A stretch of 35,110 bases of DNA from Actinomycetota bacterium (GTDB lineage Bacteria > Actinomycetota > Humimicrobiia > Humimicrobiales > Humimicrobiaceae). The number at the start of each line of letters is the position of its first letter. Position 1 is the stretch's first letter. Made by a program: the position numbers and the translations under genes. Location of the stretch: the NCBI GenBank assembly GCA_023379515.1, contig JAMCQQ010000185.1, positions 1-35,110 on the forward strand. The letters are read 5' to 3'. The notes under the pieces were generated by a model, which did not search any database, was not told where the DNA came from, and saw nothing but the letters and a program-made list of their open reading frames with translations. Below, in pieces: positions 24,214 through 33,233 of this stretch.

Positions 24214-25472
24214 TTAATAAATCCTTCATAATCTCTCATCATCAGTTGTGACTCAATCCATTTCATAGTTTCCAGAGCAACACTGACAGCAATTAATACT
24301 GAGGTTCCCCCAAATTTAAATGGTATACCCATCGTATCAATCAATATTTCAGGAAGTATTGCTATAATGGCAAGAAAAATTGCCCCGGGAAGAGTTATCC
24401 TGTTTAAAATATTTGAAAGAAAATCTGATGTATTCTTGCCGGGACGAAGTCCGGGAATATAACCGCCATACTTTCTTAAATTTTCGGAAGTTTCACTTGG
24501 ATTAAAAGCAATTGCAGTATAAAAGTAAGCAAAAGCTATGATAAGCAAAGAATAAACAATGATATAAAACGGATTTATTCTGCCTCCTATGGAAGGACTT
24601 AACCAGTTTGCAAGACTTTGCAGCCATTTAACATTAATAAATTGTGCAATTGTTGCAGGGAAAAGAAGCATGGATACTGCAAAAATTATCGGCATAACTC
24701 CTGACTGATTAACTTTAAGAGGGATATATGTTGTCTGACCTCCAAATACTTTTCTGCCTACAATTCTTTTTGCATACTGAACAGGAATTCTTCTCTCGCC
24801 TTGTGTAATTAATATTATTGCCATGACAACCCCGACTGAAATAAGTGCAAATAACCCAATTAAAAACCAGTTTGTTCCCTTTATTCTGAACAAACTGATT
24901 AATCCGCCTGGAATTCTTGAAACAATTGAAGCAAAGATAATCAGTGAAATACCATTTCCGATACCATGCAGATTTATTAATTCTCCCAGCCACATAATAA
25001 CTGTTGTCCCTGCTGTTAATGTCAAAATTATCAAGCTTACGTGCACCAGATCAAAATTTGGAACAGCCCCAAAGTTTCTGAAATAAAAAGTCATTGCAAA
25101 AGATTGAATAAGTGCAAGACCAACAGTTACATATCTTGAAATCTGGTTTACTTTTCTCCTGCCGCTTTCTCCTTCCTTAGCAAGAGCATCAAGTTTGGGA
25201 ATTACTACCTGAAGAAGCTGCATGATAATTGAAGATGTAATATAAGGCATGATGCCAAGTGAAAAAACTGAAAATTTTCCAAGAGCACCGCCTGAAAACA
25301 AATCCATCATTCCTATGATTCCTTTTTCAACCTGATCAAGCAGTTTTGAAGGATCAACTCCGGGAATAGTAAGATTAGCTCCAAATCTGTAAAGCGCAAG
25401 AATTCCAACAGTAAATAATATCCTGTTTCTTAATTCCCTGATTCTAAAAGCATTTAACAGTGCCCGAAACAT
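24210..25472 (-). CDS. secY: Preprotein translocase subunit SecY
   Basis: A 420-residue membrane protein with ten predicted membrane helices, forming the channel of the Sec translocon. Landmarks are the N-terminal 'IRELRNRILFTVGILALYRFG', the plug and helix 2 region 'MDLFSGGALGKFSVFSLGIMP', the cytoplasmic loop 'QGERRIPVQYAKR' that contacts ribosome and SecA, and the C-terminal 'GTSVLIAVSVALETMKWIES'. The ATG overlaps the final base of rplO and the end overlaps adk. Length is slightly short of E. coli SecY but normal for the family. Confidence 0.97.
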   Translation of the reverse strand: MFRALLNAFRIRELRNRILFTVGILALYRFGANLTIPGVDPSKLLDQVEKGIIGMMDLFSGGALGKFSVFSLGIMPYITSSIIMQLLQVVIPKLDALAKEGESGRRKVNQISRYVTVGLALIQSFAMTFYFRNFGAVPNFDLVHVSLIILTLTAGTTVIMWLGELINLHGIGNGISLIIFASIVSRIPGGLISLFRIKGTNWFLIGLFALISVGVVMAIILITQGERRIPVQYAKRIVGRKVFGGQTTYIPLKVNQSGVMPIIFAVSMLLFPATIAQFINVKWLQSLANWLSPSIGGRINPFYIIVYSLLIIAFAYFYTAIAFNPSETSENLRKYGGYIPGLRPGKNTSDFLSNILNRITLPGAIFLAIIAILPEILIDTMGIPFKFGGTSVLIAVSVALETMKWIESQLMMRDYEGFIK

Positions 25473-25924
25473 TAAATTGCCTCCGCTTTTCCTCCGGCTT
25501 TTTCTATTTTTTCAATTGCACTTTTGCTGAAACAATCAGCTTTAATAATCAGCTTTTTTGTCAGACTCCCATTACCTAATATTTTAACTTTATTATCTCT
25601 GTCCATTATCATACCCATGTTTACCAGAGCATCAAAATCAACAGTAAAACCTTCATCAAATTTTTCGAGCTGATTTAAATTTATAATATTGAATTCTTTT
25701 TTACGGGTATTTTTGAAACCTTTAAGATGAGGAATCCTTCTATTTAAAGGCATCTGTCCGCCTTCAAATCCAAGCCTTGTCTTGCTCTTGCCGCCTGATC
25801 TGGAAAGCTGCCCCTTGCTCCCTCTTCCTGAAGTTGTTCCATGACCGGAAGCATTTCCTCTTCCCACTCTTTTTTTATTTTTAACTGAACCATAAGCTGG
25901 CCCCAGATCGTTAAGATTTACCAT
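25472..25924 (-). CDS. rplO: 50S ribosomal protein L15
   Basis: A 150-residue large-subunit protein with the typical glycine/arginine-rich N-terminus ('KKRVGRGNASGHGTTSGRGS', 'KGQLSRSGGKSKTRLGFEGG') and the C-terminal 'IKADCFSKSAIEKIEKAGG'. It threads into 23S rRNA late in assembly. Start ATG. The gap to rpsE upstream is only 17 bases, which leaves no room for rpmD (L30), normally found here. Its stop overlaps the secY start by one base. Confidence 0.97.
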   Translation of the reverse strand: MVNLNDLGPAYGSVKNKKRVGRGNASGHGTTSGRGSKGQLSRSGGKSKTRLGFEGGQMPLNRRIPHLKGFKNTRKKEFNIINLNQLEKFDEGFTVDFDALVNMGMIMDRDNKVKILGNGSLTKKLIIKADCFSKSAIEKIEKAGGKAEAI

Positions 25925-25941
25925 TTTGACTCCTAAAAAGC

Positions 25942-26412
25942 TTATGCCTTATTAATTAATTCGCCCGGACTTTTAATACTTTTAAGTCCGTCTATTGTTG
26001 CATTTACAATACTCATAGCATTTGAACTTCCTATGGATTTGGCAACAACATCCTTAATGCCTGCAAGTTCCATTATTGCTCTTACAGGTCCTCCTGCAAT
26101 TACGCCTGTTCCATGGGTGGCAGGTTTAATAAATACATGACCCGCACCCTTAACTGCATTAATCTCATAGGGTATTGTGCCACTTTTTATTGGAATTCTG
26201 AACATATTCTTTTTTGCAGCATGAACACCTTTTTGTATTGCAATGGAAACTTCATTGGCTTTACCGAAGCCTACTCCAACCATTCCATCCATATCCCCAA
26301 CTGCAACCAGCGCTGAGAAGCTGAATCTTCTTCCGCCTTTTACAACTTTGGCTACCCTGTTTATTTTTAAAACTTTTTCAGCAATATTTCCTTCTTTAGA
26401 AAATTCCGGCAC
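25942..26412 (-). CDS. rpsE: 30S ribosomal protein S5
   Basis: A 156-residue small-subunit protein near the mRNA entry and decoding fidelity region. Blocks include '[20 protein letters not shown]', '[18 protein letters not shown]', '[20 protein letters not shown]' and '[19 protein letters not shown]'. The start is GTG, behind AGGAGGAG. It follows rplR by 27 bases. The usual next gene, rpmD, is missing. Confidence 0.97.
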   Translation of the reverse strand: MPEFSKEGNIAEKVLKINRVAKVVKGGRRFSFSALVAVGDMDGMVGVGFGKANEVSIAIQKGVHAAKKNMFRIPIKSGTIPYEINAVKGAGHVFIKPATHGTGVIAGGPVRAIMELAGIKDVVAKSIGSSNAMSIVNATIDGLKSIKSPGELINKA

Positions 26413-26439
26413 TACTCTCCTCCTTAAATAAAAACCTGT

Positions 26440-26802
26440 TTAAAATATTAATCCTCCGTCTCTGGCACCGTCTGCCAAAGCTTTTATTCTTCCATGATAT
26501 TTAAGGCTGCCTCTGTCAAACACAACCTTATCGATATTTTTTTCCTTTGCTTTTTCTGCAAGGGCTTTGCCTGTCCTGAAACAAACTCCCAGATAACCCT
26601 TTTCGTCAGGTGTTTTTTCAATTATCTTACTGCTTATGCCAGTAATAGTGCTGCCAGTCTTAGAATCTATAATTTGAGCATAAACATAATTATTGCTCCT
26701 AAAAACACAAAGCCTTGGCCGATCAGTAATTTTATTTATTTTAGCCCTGACTGATAACTTTCTTCTTTCAGCCTTATTCCTGATTTTTCTTTTAGTTCTC
26801 AT
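26440..26802 (-). CDS. rplR: 50S ribosomal protein L18
   Basis: A 120-residue 5S rRNA-binding protein. It has the basic N-terminus 'RTKRKIRNKAERRKLSVRAK', the core 'DRPRLCVFRSNNYVYAQIID' and the C-terminal 'VVFDRGSLKYHGRIKALADG', all typical of bacterial L18. Start ATG. It lies between rplF (76 bases upstream) and rpsE, in normal spc-operon order. With L5 it anchors 5S rRNA in the central protuberance. Confidence 0.97.
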   Translation of the reverse strand: MRTKRKIRNKAERRKLSVRAKINKITDRPRLCVFRSNNYVYAQIIDSKTGSTITGISSKIIEKTPDEKGYLGVCFRTGKALAEKAKEKNIDKVVFDRGSLKYHGRIKALADGARDGGLIF

Positions 26803-26878
26803 TAAAACTCCTGTATATTAAAAAAATACTTAAAATTATTGAATTCCCTTAAAATTAATTCTAATACATCCGAACTGA

Positions 26879-27442
26879 CTATTTTTTAGCACCAACTTTA
26901 CCGCCGGAAGCTGTAGTTTTCCCAACTTTTCTTTTAATAACTTCATCCCTATATTTAATGCCCTTGCCTTTATAAGGTTCAGGTTTTCTGATATTTCTAA
27001 TCATATAGGCTACTTCCCCAACTTTTTGCTTATCTATTCCTTTGACAATTATAAGATTCTGATTTGGCAAATCAAATGTAATCCCGTCAATTGCCTTGAC
27101 AAAAACAGGATTTGAATACCCTATCAGAATTTCAAGATCATTTCCTTTTTTGCTTGCCCTATATCCGACACCAATGATATCAAGTGACTTTTCAAATCCT
27201 TCACTTACCCCTTTAACCATATTATTTAAAAGGCTTCTGTAAAGACCGTGCTGGGAACGGCCTGTTTTATCATCTGATTTTCTTGTTAAAACTAATTTGT
27301 TTTCCTCAACAGATAAATTTACATAATCTCCAATCTCTTGAGTAAGTTCTCCAAGTTTTCCTTTCACAGATACTTTATTTCCATTAATATTTATACTTAC
27401 TCCTGATGGAATTTCAATCGGTATCTTTCCAATTCTGGACAC
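26879..27442 (-). CDS. rplF: 50S ribosomal protein L6
   Basis: A 187-residue protein with two repeated alpha/beta domains, located near the factor-binding site and sarcin-ricin loop. It opens with 'MSRIGKIPIEIPSGVSININ'. Further marks are 'GLYRSLLNNMVKGVSEGFEK', 'IIGVGYRASKKGNDL' and 'RNIRKPEPYKGKGIKYRDE'. A short basic extension follows the usual end. The start codon is GTG at 27442. It follows rpsH by 20 bases. Confidence 0.97.
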   Translation of the reverse strand: MSRIGKIPIEIPSGVSININGNKVSVKGKLGELTQEIGDYVNLSVEENKLVLTRKSDDKTGRSQHGLYRSLLNNMVKGVSEGFEKSLDIIGVGYRASKKGNDLEILIGYSNPVFVKAIDGITFDLPNQNLIIVKGIDKQKVGEVAYMIRNIRKPEPYKGKGIKYRDEVIKRKVGKTTASGGKVGAKK

Positions 27443-27462
27443 TTTTAAATCCCCCTTTTACA

Positions 27463-27861
27463 TTACCAGATGTAACAAATAATTTCGCCGCCAAGACCTA
27501 ATCTTTTTGCTTCAGAACCCGTCATGATTCCTTTTGATGTTGAAATTATAACCGTACCAATCCCGCCGAGTATTTTAGGAATCTCATCCCTTTTAGCATA
27601 TGCTCTTAATCCAGGTTTGCTTATTCTCCTGATTCCGGTGATCGCACTATTTTTGTTTTTATCAAATTGCAAATATACTCTGATAGACTTGACAGCATTG
27701 CTGTTTGTTACCTCAAAATTTTTTATAAAACCCTTTTCAAACATAATTTTTGCAATATCCTGTTTAATTCTTGAATCAGGAATATCAACAAAATTAAGCT
27801 TTGCCTTATTGGCATTTCTAATTCTTGTCAGCATATCAGCAATAGGGTCCGAAACAACCAT
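27463..27861 (-). CDS. rpsH: 30S ribosomal protein S8
   Basis: A 132-residue primary 16S rRNA-binding protein. 'SDPIADMLTRIRNANKAKLNFVDIPDS' and the C-terminal 'GTVIISTSKGIMTGSEAKRLGLGGEIICYIW' are diagnostic, with the conserved STSKG RNA-binding loop intact. In E. coli S8 represses the spc operon by binding mRNA near rplE; no such site was identified here. Start ATG with an AGGAGG-type site. It follows rpsZ by 15 bases. Confidence 0.97.
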   Translation of the reverse strand: MVVSDPIADMLTRIRNANKAKLNFVDIPDSRIKQDIAKIMFEKGFIKNFEVTNSNAVKSIRVYLQFDKNKNSAITGIRRISKPGLRAYAKRDEIPKILGGIGTVIISTSKGIMTGSEAKRLGLGGEIICYIW

Positions 27862-27876
27862 TAATTCCTCCTTTAA

Positions 27877-28062
27877 TTACCAGCTGGACTTTGTCAGTCC
27901 AGGTATTTTTCCTTCGTAAGCAAGCTCCCTAAGACAAATCCTGCACAAACCAAAAGTTCTGAAATATCCTCTTGGTCTGCCGCACCTGTTGCACCTGTTA
28001 TATTTTCTTGATGGAAACTTAGGTGTTCTGCTGTGTTTTACAATTAATGACTTTTTAGCCAA
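27877..28062 (-). CDS. rpsZ: 30S ribosomal protein S14, type Z
   Basis: The 61-residue short S14 with a zinc ribbon: C24 and C27 in RCNRCGRP, C40 and C43 in LCRICLRE. It ends '[11 protein letters not shown]', as type Z proteins do. The start is the TTG at 28062, six bases after AGGAGG. A longer reading from 28140 would overlap rplE and add 26 unrelated residues, so it is rejected. The protein sits in the 30S head beside the decoding region. Confidence 0.96.
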   Translation of the reverse strand: MAKKSLIVKHSRTPKFPSRKYNRCNRCGRPRGYFRTFGLCRICLRELAYEGKIPGLTKSSW

Positions 28063-28084
28063 AAAATCCTCCTGTAATAAAAAA

Positions 28085-28639
28085 TTATTTTTTAAATGGA
28101 AAACCAAATTTTTCAAGCAAACTGTAAGAATCCGCGTCATTTTTTGAATTAATGGTAAAAGTGATATTCATTCCTTTAATAACTTGCGAATCTTCCAGAT
28201 CTACTTCAGGAAATATAGTTTGCTCTCTTAAACCAAGAGTATAGTTACCACTGCCGTCAAAACCTTTTTTGGAAATTCCTCTGAAATCTTTAGTTCGCGG
28301 AATAGCAATATTTAAAAGTCTGTCCAAAAATTCATACATTCTGGCACCTCTTAGAGTAATTTTGCATCCAATCGCATTACCTTCCCTGACCTTAAAGCTT
28401 GCTATTGATTTTTTTGCTTTGGTTATTACCGGCTTTTGTCCGCTTATCCTGGTTAAATCTCTGACTGCAGTTTCAAGATCTTTCGGATTTGAAGTTGCTG
28501 AGCCTATACCCATATTTATTGTAATTTTCTGCAGCTTGGGAACCTGCATAACATTTTTATATTTATATTCTGTTATTAACTGGCTTATAATTTCTTTTTC
28601 ATACTTTTCTTTTAATCTGGGTCGTTTTATTTCTGTCAT
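28085..28639 (-). CDS. rplE: 50S ribosomal protein L5
   Basis: A 184-residue 5S rRNA-binding protein at the intersubunit bridge with S13. Conserved parts are '[14 protein letters not shown]', '[20 protein letters not shown]', '[20 protein letters not shown]' and '[19 protein letters not shown]'. The C-terminal '[11 protein letters not shown]' is typical. Start ATG. It follows rplX by 26 bases and precedes the type Z S14 gene. Confidence 0.97.
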   Translation of the reverse strand: MTEIKRPRLKEKYEKEIISQLITEYKYKNVMQVPKLQKITINMGIGSATSNPKDLETAVRDLTRISGQKPVITKAKKSIASFKVREGNAIGCKITLRGARMYEFLDRLLNIAIPRTKDFRGISKKGFDGSGNYTLGLREQTIFPEVDLEDSQVIKGMNITFTINSKNDADSYSLLEKFGFPFKK

Positions 28640-28665
28640 AATTTATCCTCTTTTACAGCTTAAAA

Positions 28666-28977
28666 TTAAATTTGTTGTCTGCAGCTCTTGCAGACTCTTA
28701 CTTTTTCATTATCGTCTTTTATTTCAAAACCAACTCTTGTATCTTTCCCACAACCCGGGCAAACAAGCTTAACATTGGATATGTTAATGGGACCTTCCTT
28801 TTTAATAATGCCGCCAGGTTTATTCTGGGCTTTTGATCTGGTATGCCTTTTAATAATATTGGCTCCTTCTACAAATACTGCTTCCTTGGCAGGACTTATT
28901 CTTAATACTTTTCCAACCCTGCCTTTATCCTTGCCCTGGATAACTTTTACCTTGTCATTTTTTTTAATTTTAATCAT
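28666..28977 (-). CDS. rplX: 50S ribosomal protein L24 with C-terminal zinc motif
   Basis: A 103-residue assembly-initiating protein. The KOW domain is at the N-terminus ('MIKIKKNDKVKVIQGKDKGR', 'VGKVLRISP'), followed by 'GANIIKRHTR' and the L24-specific 'GGIIKKEGPINISNVKLV'. Cysteines C73, C76, C96 and C99 form a two-pair site likely to bind zinc; many L24 proteins lack it. Start ATG. Gene order rplN-rplX-rplE is standard. Confidence 0.97.
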   Translation of the reverse strand: MIKIKKNDKVKVIQGKDKGRVGKVLRISPAKEAVFVEGANIIKRHTRSKAQNKPGGIIKKEGPINISNVKLVCPGCGKDTRVGFEIKDDNEKVRVCKSCRQQI

Positions 28978-29003
28978 ATTTTTACTCCTGATTTAAAAAT
29001 GTA

Positions 29004-29372
29004 TCAAACTACTTCCGGAGACAGGGAAATTATTTTCATAAAATTTTTCTCTCTTAACTCCCTTGCGACCGGACCAAAAATTCTTGTTCCTCTGGGATTT
29101 CCCTGTTTATCTATAATAACTGCTGCATTCTCATCAAATCTGATATAAGAGCCATCTCTCCTTCTGTATTTCTTTACAGATCTTACAAGAACAGCAGTTA
29201 CAACATCACTTTTTTTAACAACTCCACCCGGATTGGCATCTTTAACAGTTGCCACAAATATATCCCCAATTTTTGCATATCTTTTTCTTGTGCCGCCCAG
29301 AACTCTAATACACATTAACTCTCTTGCACCGGTATTGTCGGCTACTCTAACTCTAGAATAAGATTGAATCAT
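29004..29372 (-). CDS. rplN: 50S ribosomal protein L14
   Basis: A 122-residue protein at the subunit interface (bridge with 16S helix 14). '[20 protein letters not shown]', '[20 protein letters not shown]', '[20 protein letters not shown]'-type core and '[20 protein letters not shown]' are all canonical, the usual TVKDA segment included. Start ATG. It follows rpsQ by 31 bases. The length is exactly that of most bacteria. Confidence 0.97.
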   Translation of the reverse strand: MIQSYSRVRVADNTGARELMCIRVLGGTRKRYAKIGDIFVATVKDANPGGVVKKSDVVTAVLVRSVKKYRRRDGSYIRFDENAAVIIDKQGNPRGTRIFGPVARELREKNFMKIISLSPEVV

Positions 29373-29403
29373 CTTACAGCCCTTCCTTATAACCTGCTTT
29401 CAA

Positions 29404-29658
29404 TTATTCTGCTTTCTTAATTATTTCAACAAGTCTCCACCTTTTTGTTCTGCTTAATGGCCTTGTTTCTGAAATCTTTACCTTGTCGCCAACTTTGGCT
29501 TCATTATTTTCATCATGAGCTTTATAATTTTTAACTTTCTTCAAAATTTTTTTGTACAAAGGATGTTTGTAGTGATATTCAACCTGAACTACAATGGTTT
29601 TATCCATTTTGTCACTTACAACACTTCCGCTTCTGGATTTTCTAATTCCTCTTTCCAA
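29404..29658 (-). CDS. rpsQ: 30S ribosomal protein S17
   Basis: An 84-residue OB-fold protein that binds 16S rRNA in the body of the 30S subunit. '[20 protein letters not shown]' and '[20 protein letters not shown]' with '[13 protein letters not shown]' are family marks. The start is TTG at 29658 behind AAGGGGG; the first internal Met (SDKMDK) would remove the essential first strand. It follows rpmC by 35 bases. Confidence 0.96.
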   Translation of the reverse strand: MERGIRKSRSGSVVSDKMDKTIVVQVEYHYKHPLYKKILKKVKNYKAHDENNEAKVGDKVKISETRPLSRTKRWRLVEIIKKAE

Positions 29659-29693
29659 AGAGTCCCCCTTATTTAAAGACTAAAAATAAACTT

Positions 29694-30050
29694 TTACTTT
29701 GTTTTTTTCCTTCTTATATTCTGCCTTGCTTCCTTAACTTCAGCAGTTTCCCTAACTTCAGCTTTTTCCTTTTCTGATTTTTCTTTTGCTGCTTTTATTT
29801 TTTTTGTTTGTTTTGCTTCTGCCGCTTTTTCAAACTTTTTATTTATTTTTGAAATTTTAATACCGAGCTTTAGTTCTCTTGCAACAGTTTCAATCCTTGC
29901 AATATCTTTTTTTAAATTTTTTATCTTCATAGGATTATCAAGCTGTCCTGAAGCTTTCTGAAATTTTAAATTAAACAAATTCTTTTTTACCTCAGAAATT
30001 CTTGACTGAAGTTCTGATTCTGACAATTCTCTTATACTGTTAGCCTTCAT
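29694..30050 (-). CDS. rpmC: 50S ribosomal protein L29 with long charged C-terminal extension
   Basis: A 118-residue protein; most L29 proteins have 60-75. Residues 1-65 form the standard two-helix hairpin ('IRELSESELQSRISEVKKNL', 'FNLKFQKASGQLDNPMKIKN', 'LKKDIARIETVARE'). Residues from about 70 are a Lys/Glu/Ala-rich helix-prone tail ('KKFEKAAEAKQTKKIKAAKE ... QNIRRKKTK'). L29 sits at the exit tunnel with L23 and helps dock SRP and trigger factor, so a long tail would lie at the ribosome surface. Start ATG. The extension runs to its own stop and is not a fusion with rpsQ. Confidence 0.94.
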   Translation of the reverse strand: MKANSIRELSESELQSRISEVKKNLFNLKFQKASGQLDNPMKIKNLKKDIARIETVARELKLGIKISKINKKFEKAAEAKQTKKIKAAKEKSEKEKAEVRETAEVKEARQNIRRKKTK

Positions 30051-30086
30051 TCTTTGCCACCTGACTTTAGTAATTAACTTGCTAAA

Positions 30087-30503
30087 TTATTCAACTTGAA
30101 TATATTTGGTTTTAATTGCCAATTTATGTGAGGCAAGCCTCATAGCCTCCTGTGCAACTTCAGGTGTAACACCTGCAAGTTCAAACATAATTTTTCCGGG
30201 TTTAACAACAGCTACCCAGTGTTCGGGAGCACCTTTTCCGCTGCCCATTCGGGTTTCAGCAGGTTTTTTAGTTACAGATTTATGCGGAAAAATATTAATC
30301 CAAACCTTTCCTCCCCTTTTTATATATCTGGTAAGAGCAACTCTGGCTGCTTCTATCTGTTTGCTTGTAACCCATCCGGGTTCAACTGCCTGCAACCCGT
30401 ATTCACCAAAAGAAAGTTTTGTTCCTCCCTTTGCCATTCCCCTCATTCTGCCACGCTGCTCTTTTCTGTGTTTAACTCTTTTTGGCATTAACATTGGCGA
30501 CAT
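30087..30503 (-). CDS. rplP: 50S ribosomal protein L16
   Basis: A 138-residue protein next to the A-site tRNA and peptidyl-transferase centre. '[20 protein letters not shown]', '[20 protein letters not shown]', '[20 protein letters not shown]' and '[20 protein letters not shown]' are standard. Translation begins at the ATG at 30503 (AGGAG seven bases before it), three residues upstream of the usual MLMPKR start. It follows rpsC by about 50 bases. Confidence 0.97.
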   Translation of the reverse strand: MSPMLMPKRVKHRKEQRGRMRGMAKGGTKLSFGEYGLQAVEPGWVTSKQIEAARVALTRYIKRGGKVWINIFPHKSVTKKPAETRMGSGKGAPEHWVAVVKPGKIMFELAGVTPEVAQEAMRLASHKLAIKTKYIQVE

Positions 30504-30553
30504 ATTATATCTCCTGACCTAATAAATCCTTTAATTCTGATATTAAACCTTTA

Positions 30554-31240
30554 TTAACTTGCTACGTTTTCCTTTTCTTCCCTGACATTCTTTTTATCAT
30601 AAACAGAAACCTTGTCTATGATGACATCCCCCAAATATATCCAAACTTTAACCCCAATTTTTCCAAAAGTAGTATTTGCTTCTGCAAAGCCATAATCTAT
30701 TGCTGCCCTTAAAGTATGAAGCGGTACTCTTCCTTCTCTATACCATTCAGTTCTTGCCATTTCCGCTCCGCCCAGCCTGCCAGAACATTGAACTTTGATA
30801 CCTTTAGCCCCGGACTTAAGAGTAAGAGAAACAGCTTTTTTCATAGCTTTTCTGAAACCTACCCTGCCTTCAAGTTGTGAAGCAATTCCTTCAGCAACAA
30901 GCTTTGCAACCAGTTCAGGTTTTTTGACTTCGATAATATTTAATTGAACAGATTTCCCAACCTCTTTCTGAAGCAAATCCTTCATATCATTTATGGTTGC
31001 GCCTCTTTTCCCTATAACAACACCCGGCTTCGAAGTATGCACATCAACTTTTACTTCATCGGAAGTTCTTTCAATTTCAATTCTTGATATTCCTGAATTT
31101 GCAATCTGATCATTTATTAATTTCCTGATCCTGATATCCTCAAGAATGAATTTTGCATAATCCTTTACTGCAAACCATCTTGATTCCCAGTCTCTATTAA
31201 TCCCTAATCTTAAACCATTAGGATTTACTTTTTGACCCAA
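30554..31240 (-). CDS. rpsC: 30S ribosomal protein S3
   Basis: A 228-residue protein at the mRNA entry channel. The KH domain shows '[20 protein letters not shown]', and the C-terminal domain has '[20 protein letters not shown]' and '[20 protein letters not shown]'. I start at TTG 31240 ([13 protein letters not shown] follows, AGGAGG nine bases upstream). The longer frame from 31282 would add 14 residues not found in the family. The start lies inside the end of rplV (23-base overlap), and the ribosome-binding site is within rplV coding sequence. Confidence 0.95.
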   Translation of the reverse strand: MGQKVNPNGLRLGINRDWESRWFAVKDYAKFILEDIRIRKLINDQIANSGISRIEIERTSDEVKVDVHTSKPGVVIGKRGATINDMKDLLQKEVGKSVQLNIIEVKKPELVAKLVAEGIASQLEGRVGFRKAMKKAVSLTLKSGAKGIKVQCSGRLGGAEMARTEWYREGRVPLHTLRAAIDYGFAEANTTFGKIGVKVWIYLGDVIIDKVSVYDKKNVREEKENVAS

Positions 31241-31592
31241 TTTTTTTAACCTCCTCTGTTTTGCCGTCAGACACCCATACAAATAAATGCGAGCTTCTTT
31301 TTCTTTCTCTATCAGCTTTGCCCCTTGCTCTGGGCCTGAATCTTTTTAGAGTGGGGCCTTGTGTAACATAAATCTTTGATATAAATAATTCATCTTCCTT
31401 CATTTTAAAATTTTCAGCAGCATTGGCTGCAGCACTTTCAATTGTTTTTCTTACATAAACTGCTGCAGCTCTGGGTGTCAAAGATAAAAGACTCACAGCA
31501 TCACTTACTTTTTTATTTTTTATTAATTCCACTACATATCTTACCTTAGTAGCAGGAATACCAATATGTTTTGTAACAGCTTTAGCTTCCAA
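31218..31592 (-). CDS. rplV: 50S ribosomal protein L22
   Basis: A 124-residue protein lining the exit tunnel. '[23 protein letters not shown]' opens the globular part and the tunnel hairpin is '[25 protein letters not shown]'. After the usual end there is a short hydrophilic extension ('[16 protein letters not shown]') that runs over the rpsC start by 23 bases. The start is TTG at 31592 behind GGGGG. Order rpsS-rplV-rpsC is standard. Confidence 0.96.
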   Translation of the reverse strand: MEAKAVTKHIGIPATKVRYVVELIKNKKVSDAVSLLSLTPRAAAVYVRKTIESAAANAAENFKMKEDELFISKIYVTQGPTLKRFRPRARGKADRERKRSSHLFVWVSDGKTEEVKKIGSKSKS

Positions 31593-31648
31593 AATAAACA
31601 GCCCCCTTTAAATAACACAAAATAAAACAATTCAACTTTAAATGCACC

Positions 31649-31951
31649 TTATTTAGCTTTCTTTTTAACCGCTGCTGCCTTTTCGCTTTTTCCTTTAAAA
31701 GTATGAGGCCTGATTGATCTGGTCGGTGCAAATTCACCTAATTTGTGCCCTACCATTGATTCAGACACAAATACAGGAATATGTTTCTTGCCGTCATGAA
31801 CTGCAATAGTAAAATTTACCATTTCAGGAAAAATAACTGACTCTCTGGACCAGGTCCTGATAATCTTTTTTTCACCTGTTTCCTGCATTTCTCTAATCTT
31901 TTTCATTAAACTTTCTTCAACAAAAGGTCCTTTTTTTAAAGACCTGGACAT
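31649..31951 (-). CDS. rpsS: 30S ribosomal protein S19
   Basis: A 100-residue head protein that contacts S13 and the A-site finger. '[20 protein letters not shown]', '[20 protein letters not shown]' and '[20 protein letters not shown]' are diagnostic. The C-terminus has a slightly extended basic tail ([13 protein letters not shown]). Start ATG. It follows rplB by 41 bases. Confidence 0.97.
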   Translation of the reverse strand: MSRSLKKGPFVEESLMKKIREMQETGEKKIIRTWSRESVIFPEMVNFTIAVHDGKKHIPVFVSESMVGHKLGEFAPTRSIRPHTFKGKSEKAAAVKKKAK

Positions 31952-31992
31952 TTAAATCCTCCTCTAAACATAAAAAAATAACAGTTTATAAA

Positions 31993-32826
31993 TTATGCTT
32001 TCCTTCTCCTGATAATAAACTTATTTGAAGGATTATTTTTATCCCTGGTTCTGTAACCCAGTGTTGGTTTACCCCATGGAGTAACAGGATCCCTGCCTGC
32101 TGTTTTATTTTTTCCTTCTCCTCCGCCATGTGGATGATCATGAGGATTCATAGCAGTTCCTCTTACACCAGGCCTTATACCCAGCCATCTTGAACGTCCT
32201 GCCTTCCCCAGAGAAACAATTTCATGATCAGGATTTCCAACCTGACCTATGCACGCTCTGCATTTTACTGCTACCATTCTAACTTCACCTGAAGGCAGTT
32301 TGATCTGCGCATAACTTTCATCTTTTGCAAGAAGCTGTGCTGATGAACCGGCAGATCGGGCTATTGCTGCTCCCTTATTTACTTTAAGTTCAATATTATG
32401 AACTATCGTACCAACCGGAATTTGAGAAAGAGGCAGGCAGTTTCCAACCTTTATATCTGCATTTCCCCCCGAAATTACACTGTCTCCAACTTTTAATCCA
32501 TTCGGCGCAATAATATAGCTTTTTTCACCATCAGCATAAACCAGCAGGGCAATCCTTGCGCTTCTGTTAGGATCGTATTCAATAGCAGAAACTTTTGCAG
32601 GAATATCTGCCTTATTTCTTTTAAAATCTATAATCCTGTAAAGCCTTTTATGTCCTCCACCACTGTGTCTTCTTGTTATACGGCCATTATTATTTCTTCC
32701 TGCTTTTCTGACTAAAGAAACAGTTAATGACTTTTCAGATTTTTTATTGCCTGAAATATCAGCAAAATCTGAAACTGTTGCAAATCTCCTGCCGGCAGAT
32801 GTAGGTTTATATTTTTTTAAAGCCAC
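31993..32826 (-). CDS. rplB: 50S ribosomal protein L2
   Basis: A 277-residue core protein of the large subunit needed for peptidyl-transferase activity and subunit joining. It shows '[18 protein letters not shown]', '[20 protein letters not shown]', 'LPSGEVRMV' and '[20 protein letters not shown]'. The last block is the functionally essential histidine loop; the usual MNPVDHPHGG reads [10 protein letters not shown], one substitution. The start is GTG with GGAGG ahead. A 119-base AT-rich gap separates it from rplW, wider than most spacings here. Confidence 0.97.
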   Translation of the reverse strand: MALKKYKPTSAGRRFATVSDFADISGNKKSEKSLTVSLVRKAGRNNNGRITRRHSGGGHKRLYRIIDFKRNKADIPAKVSAIEYDPNRSARIALLVYADGEKSYIIAPNGLKVGDSVISGGNADIKVGNCLPLSQIPVGTIVHNIELKVNKGAAIARSAGSSAQLLAKDESYAQIKLPSGEVRMVAVKCRACIGQVGNPDHEIVSLGKAGRSRWLGIRPGVRGTAMNPHDHPHGGGEGKNKTAGRDPVTPWGKPTLGYRTRDKNNPSNKFIIRRRKA

Positions 32827-32945
32827 TTATTTACCTCCGCAACTTATTAGAAACATTAATTACATGTATAACTAAATATTTTTCCCAATAATTAAACAAT
32901 TGTTTTTTAGTAAAATATAAAATTTTTAAAATTATTTAATTTAAA

Positions 32946-33233
32946 TTAAGCAGACTGAAAGAAGTCGATTTTGTCTTTTTTCCTAAGACTTACGATGGCT
33001 TTCTTTCGTCTTGGACTTGTGCCGATGCTGCGCCCAAGTCGTTTAGGTTTCGGCTTTACGCTAAGAGTGCTGATCTTAAGCACTTTAACATTAAATATCT
33101 TTTCAACAGCTCTTTTTATTTCACCTTTCTCTGCTCTAAGATCTACATAAAAAGAATATCTGTTGTCTTTTACTGAATCATAGCTTTTTTCTGAAACTAT
33201 TGGTCCAATAATCAAATCTCTAGGGTCTTGCAT
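32946..33233 (-). CDS. rplW: 50S ribosomal protein L23
   Basis: A 95-residue protein at the tunnel exit, the docking site for trigger factor and SRP. 'DLIIGPIVSEKSYDSVKDNRYSFYVDLRAEK' and 'IKRAVEKIFNVKVLKIST' are typical, as is the basic loop 'KPKPKRLGRSIGTSPRRKKAIV'. The ATG overlaps the end of rplD by 14 bases, so it is translationally coupled. Gene order rplC-rplD-rplW-rplB is the S10 operon standard. Confidence 0.97.
   Translation of the reverse strand: MQDPRDLIIGPIVSEKSYDSVKDNRYSFYVDLRAEKGEIKRAVEKIFNVKVLKISTLSVKPKPKRLGRSIGTSPRRKKAIVSLRKKDKIDFFQSA

Noticed and set aside
23708..24217. Plus-strand open frame of 169 codons opposite adk
   Set aside because: Serine/phenylalanine-rich antisense of adk with no recognisable domain or ribosome-binding site.
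28063..28140. N-terminal extension of S14 by 26 residues
   Set aside because: It overlaps rplE, has no family match, and the TTG at 28062 has an ideal AGGAGG site.
28269..28772. Plus-strand open frame of 167 codons across rplE and rplX
   Set aside because: Antisense to two conserved ribosomal genes; composition is that of a shadow frame.
31241..31282. N-terminal extension of S3 by 14 residues
   Set aside because: The family starts at (M)GQKVNPNG and a ribosome-binding site directly serves the TTG at 31240.
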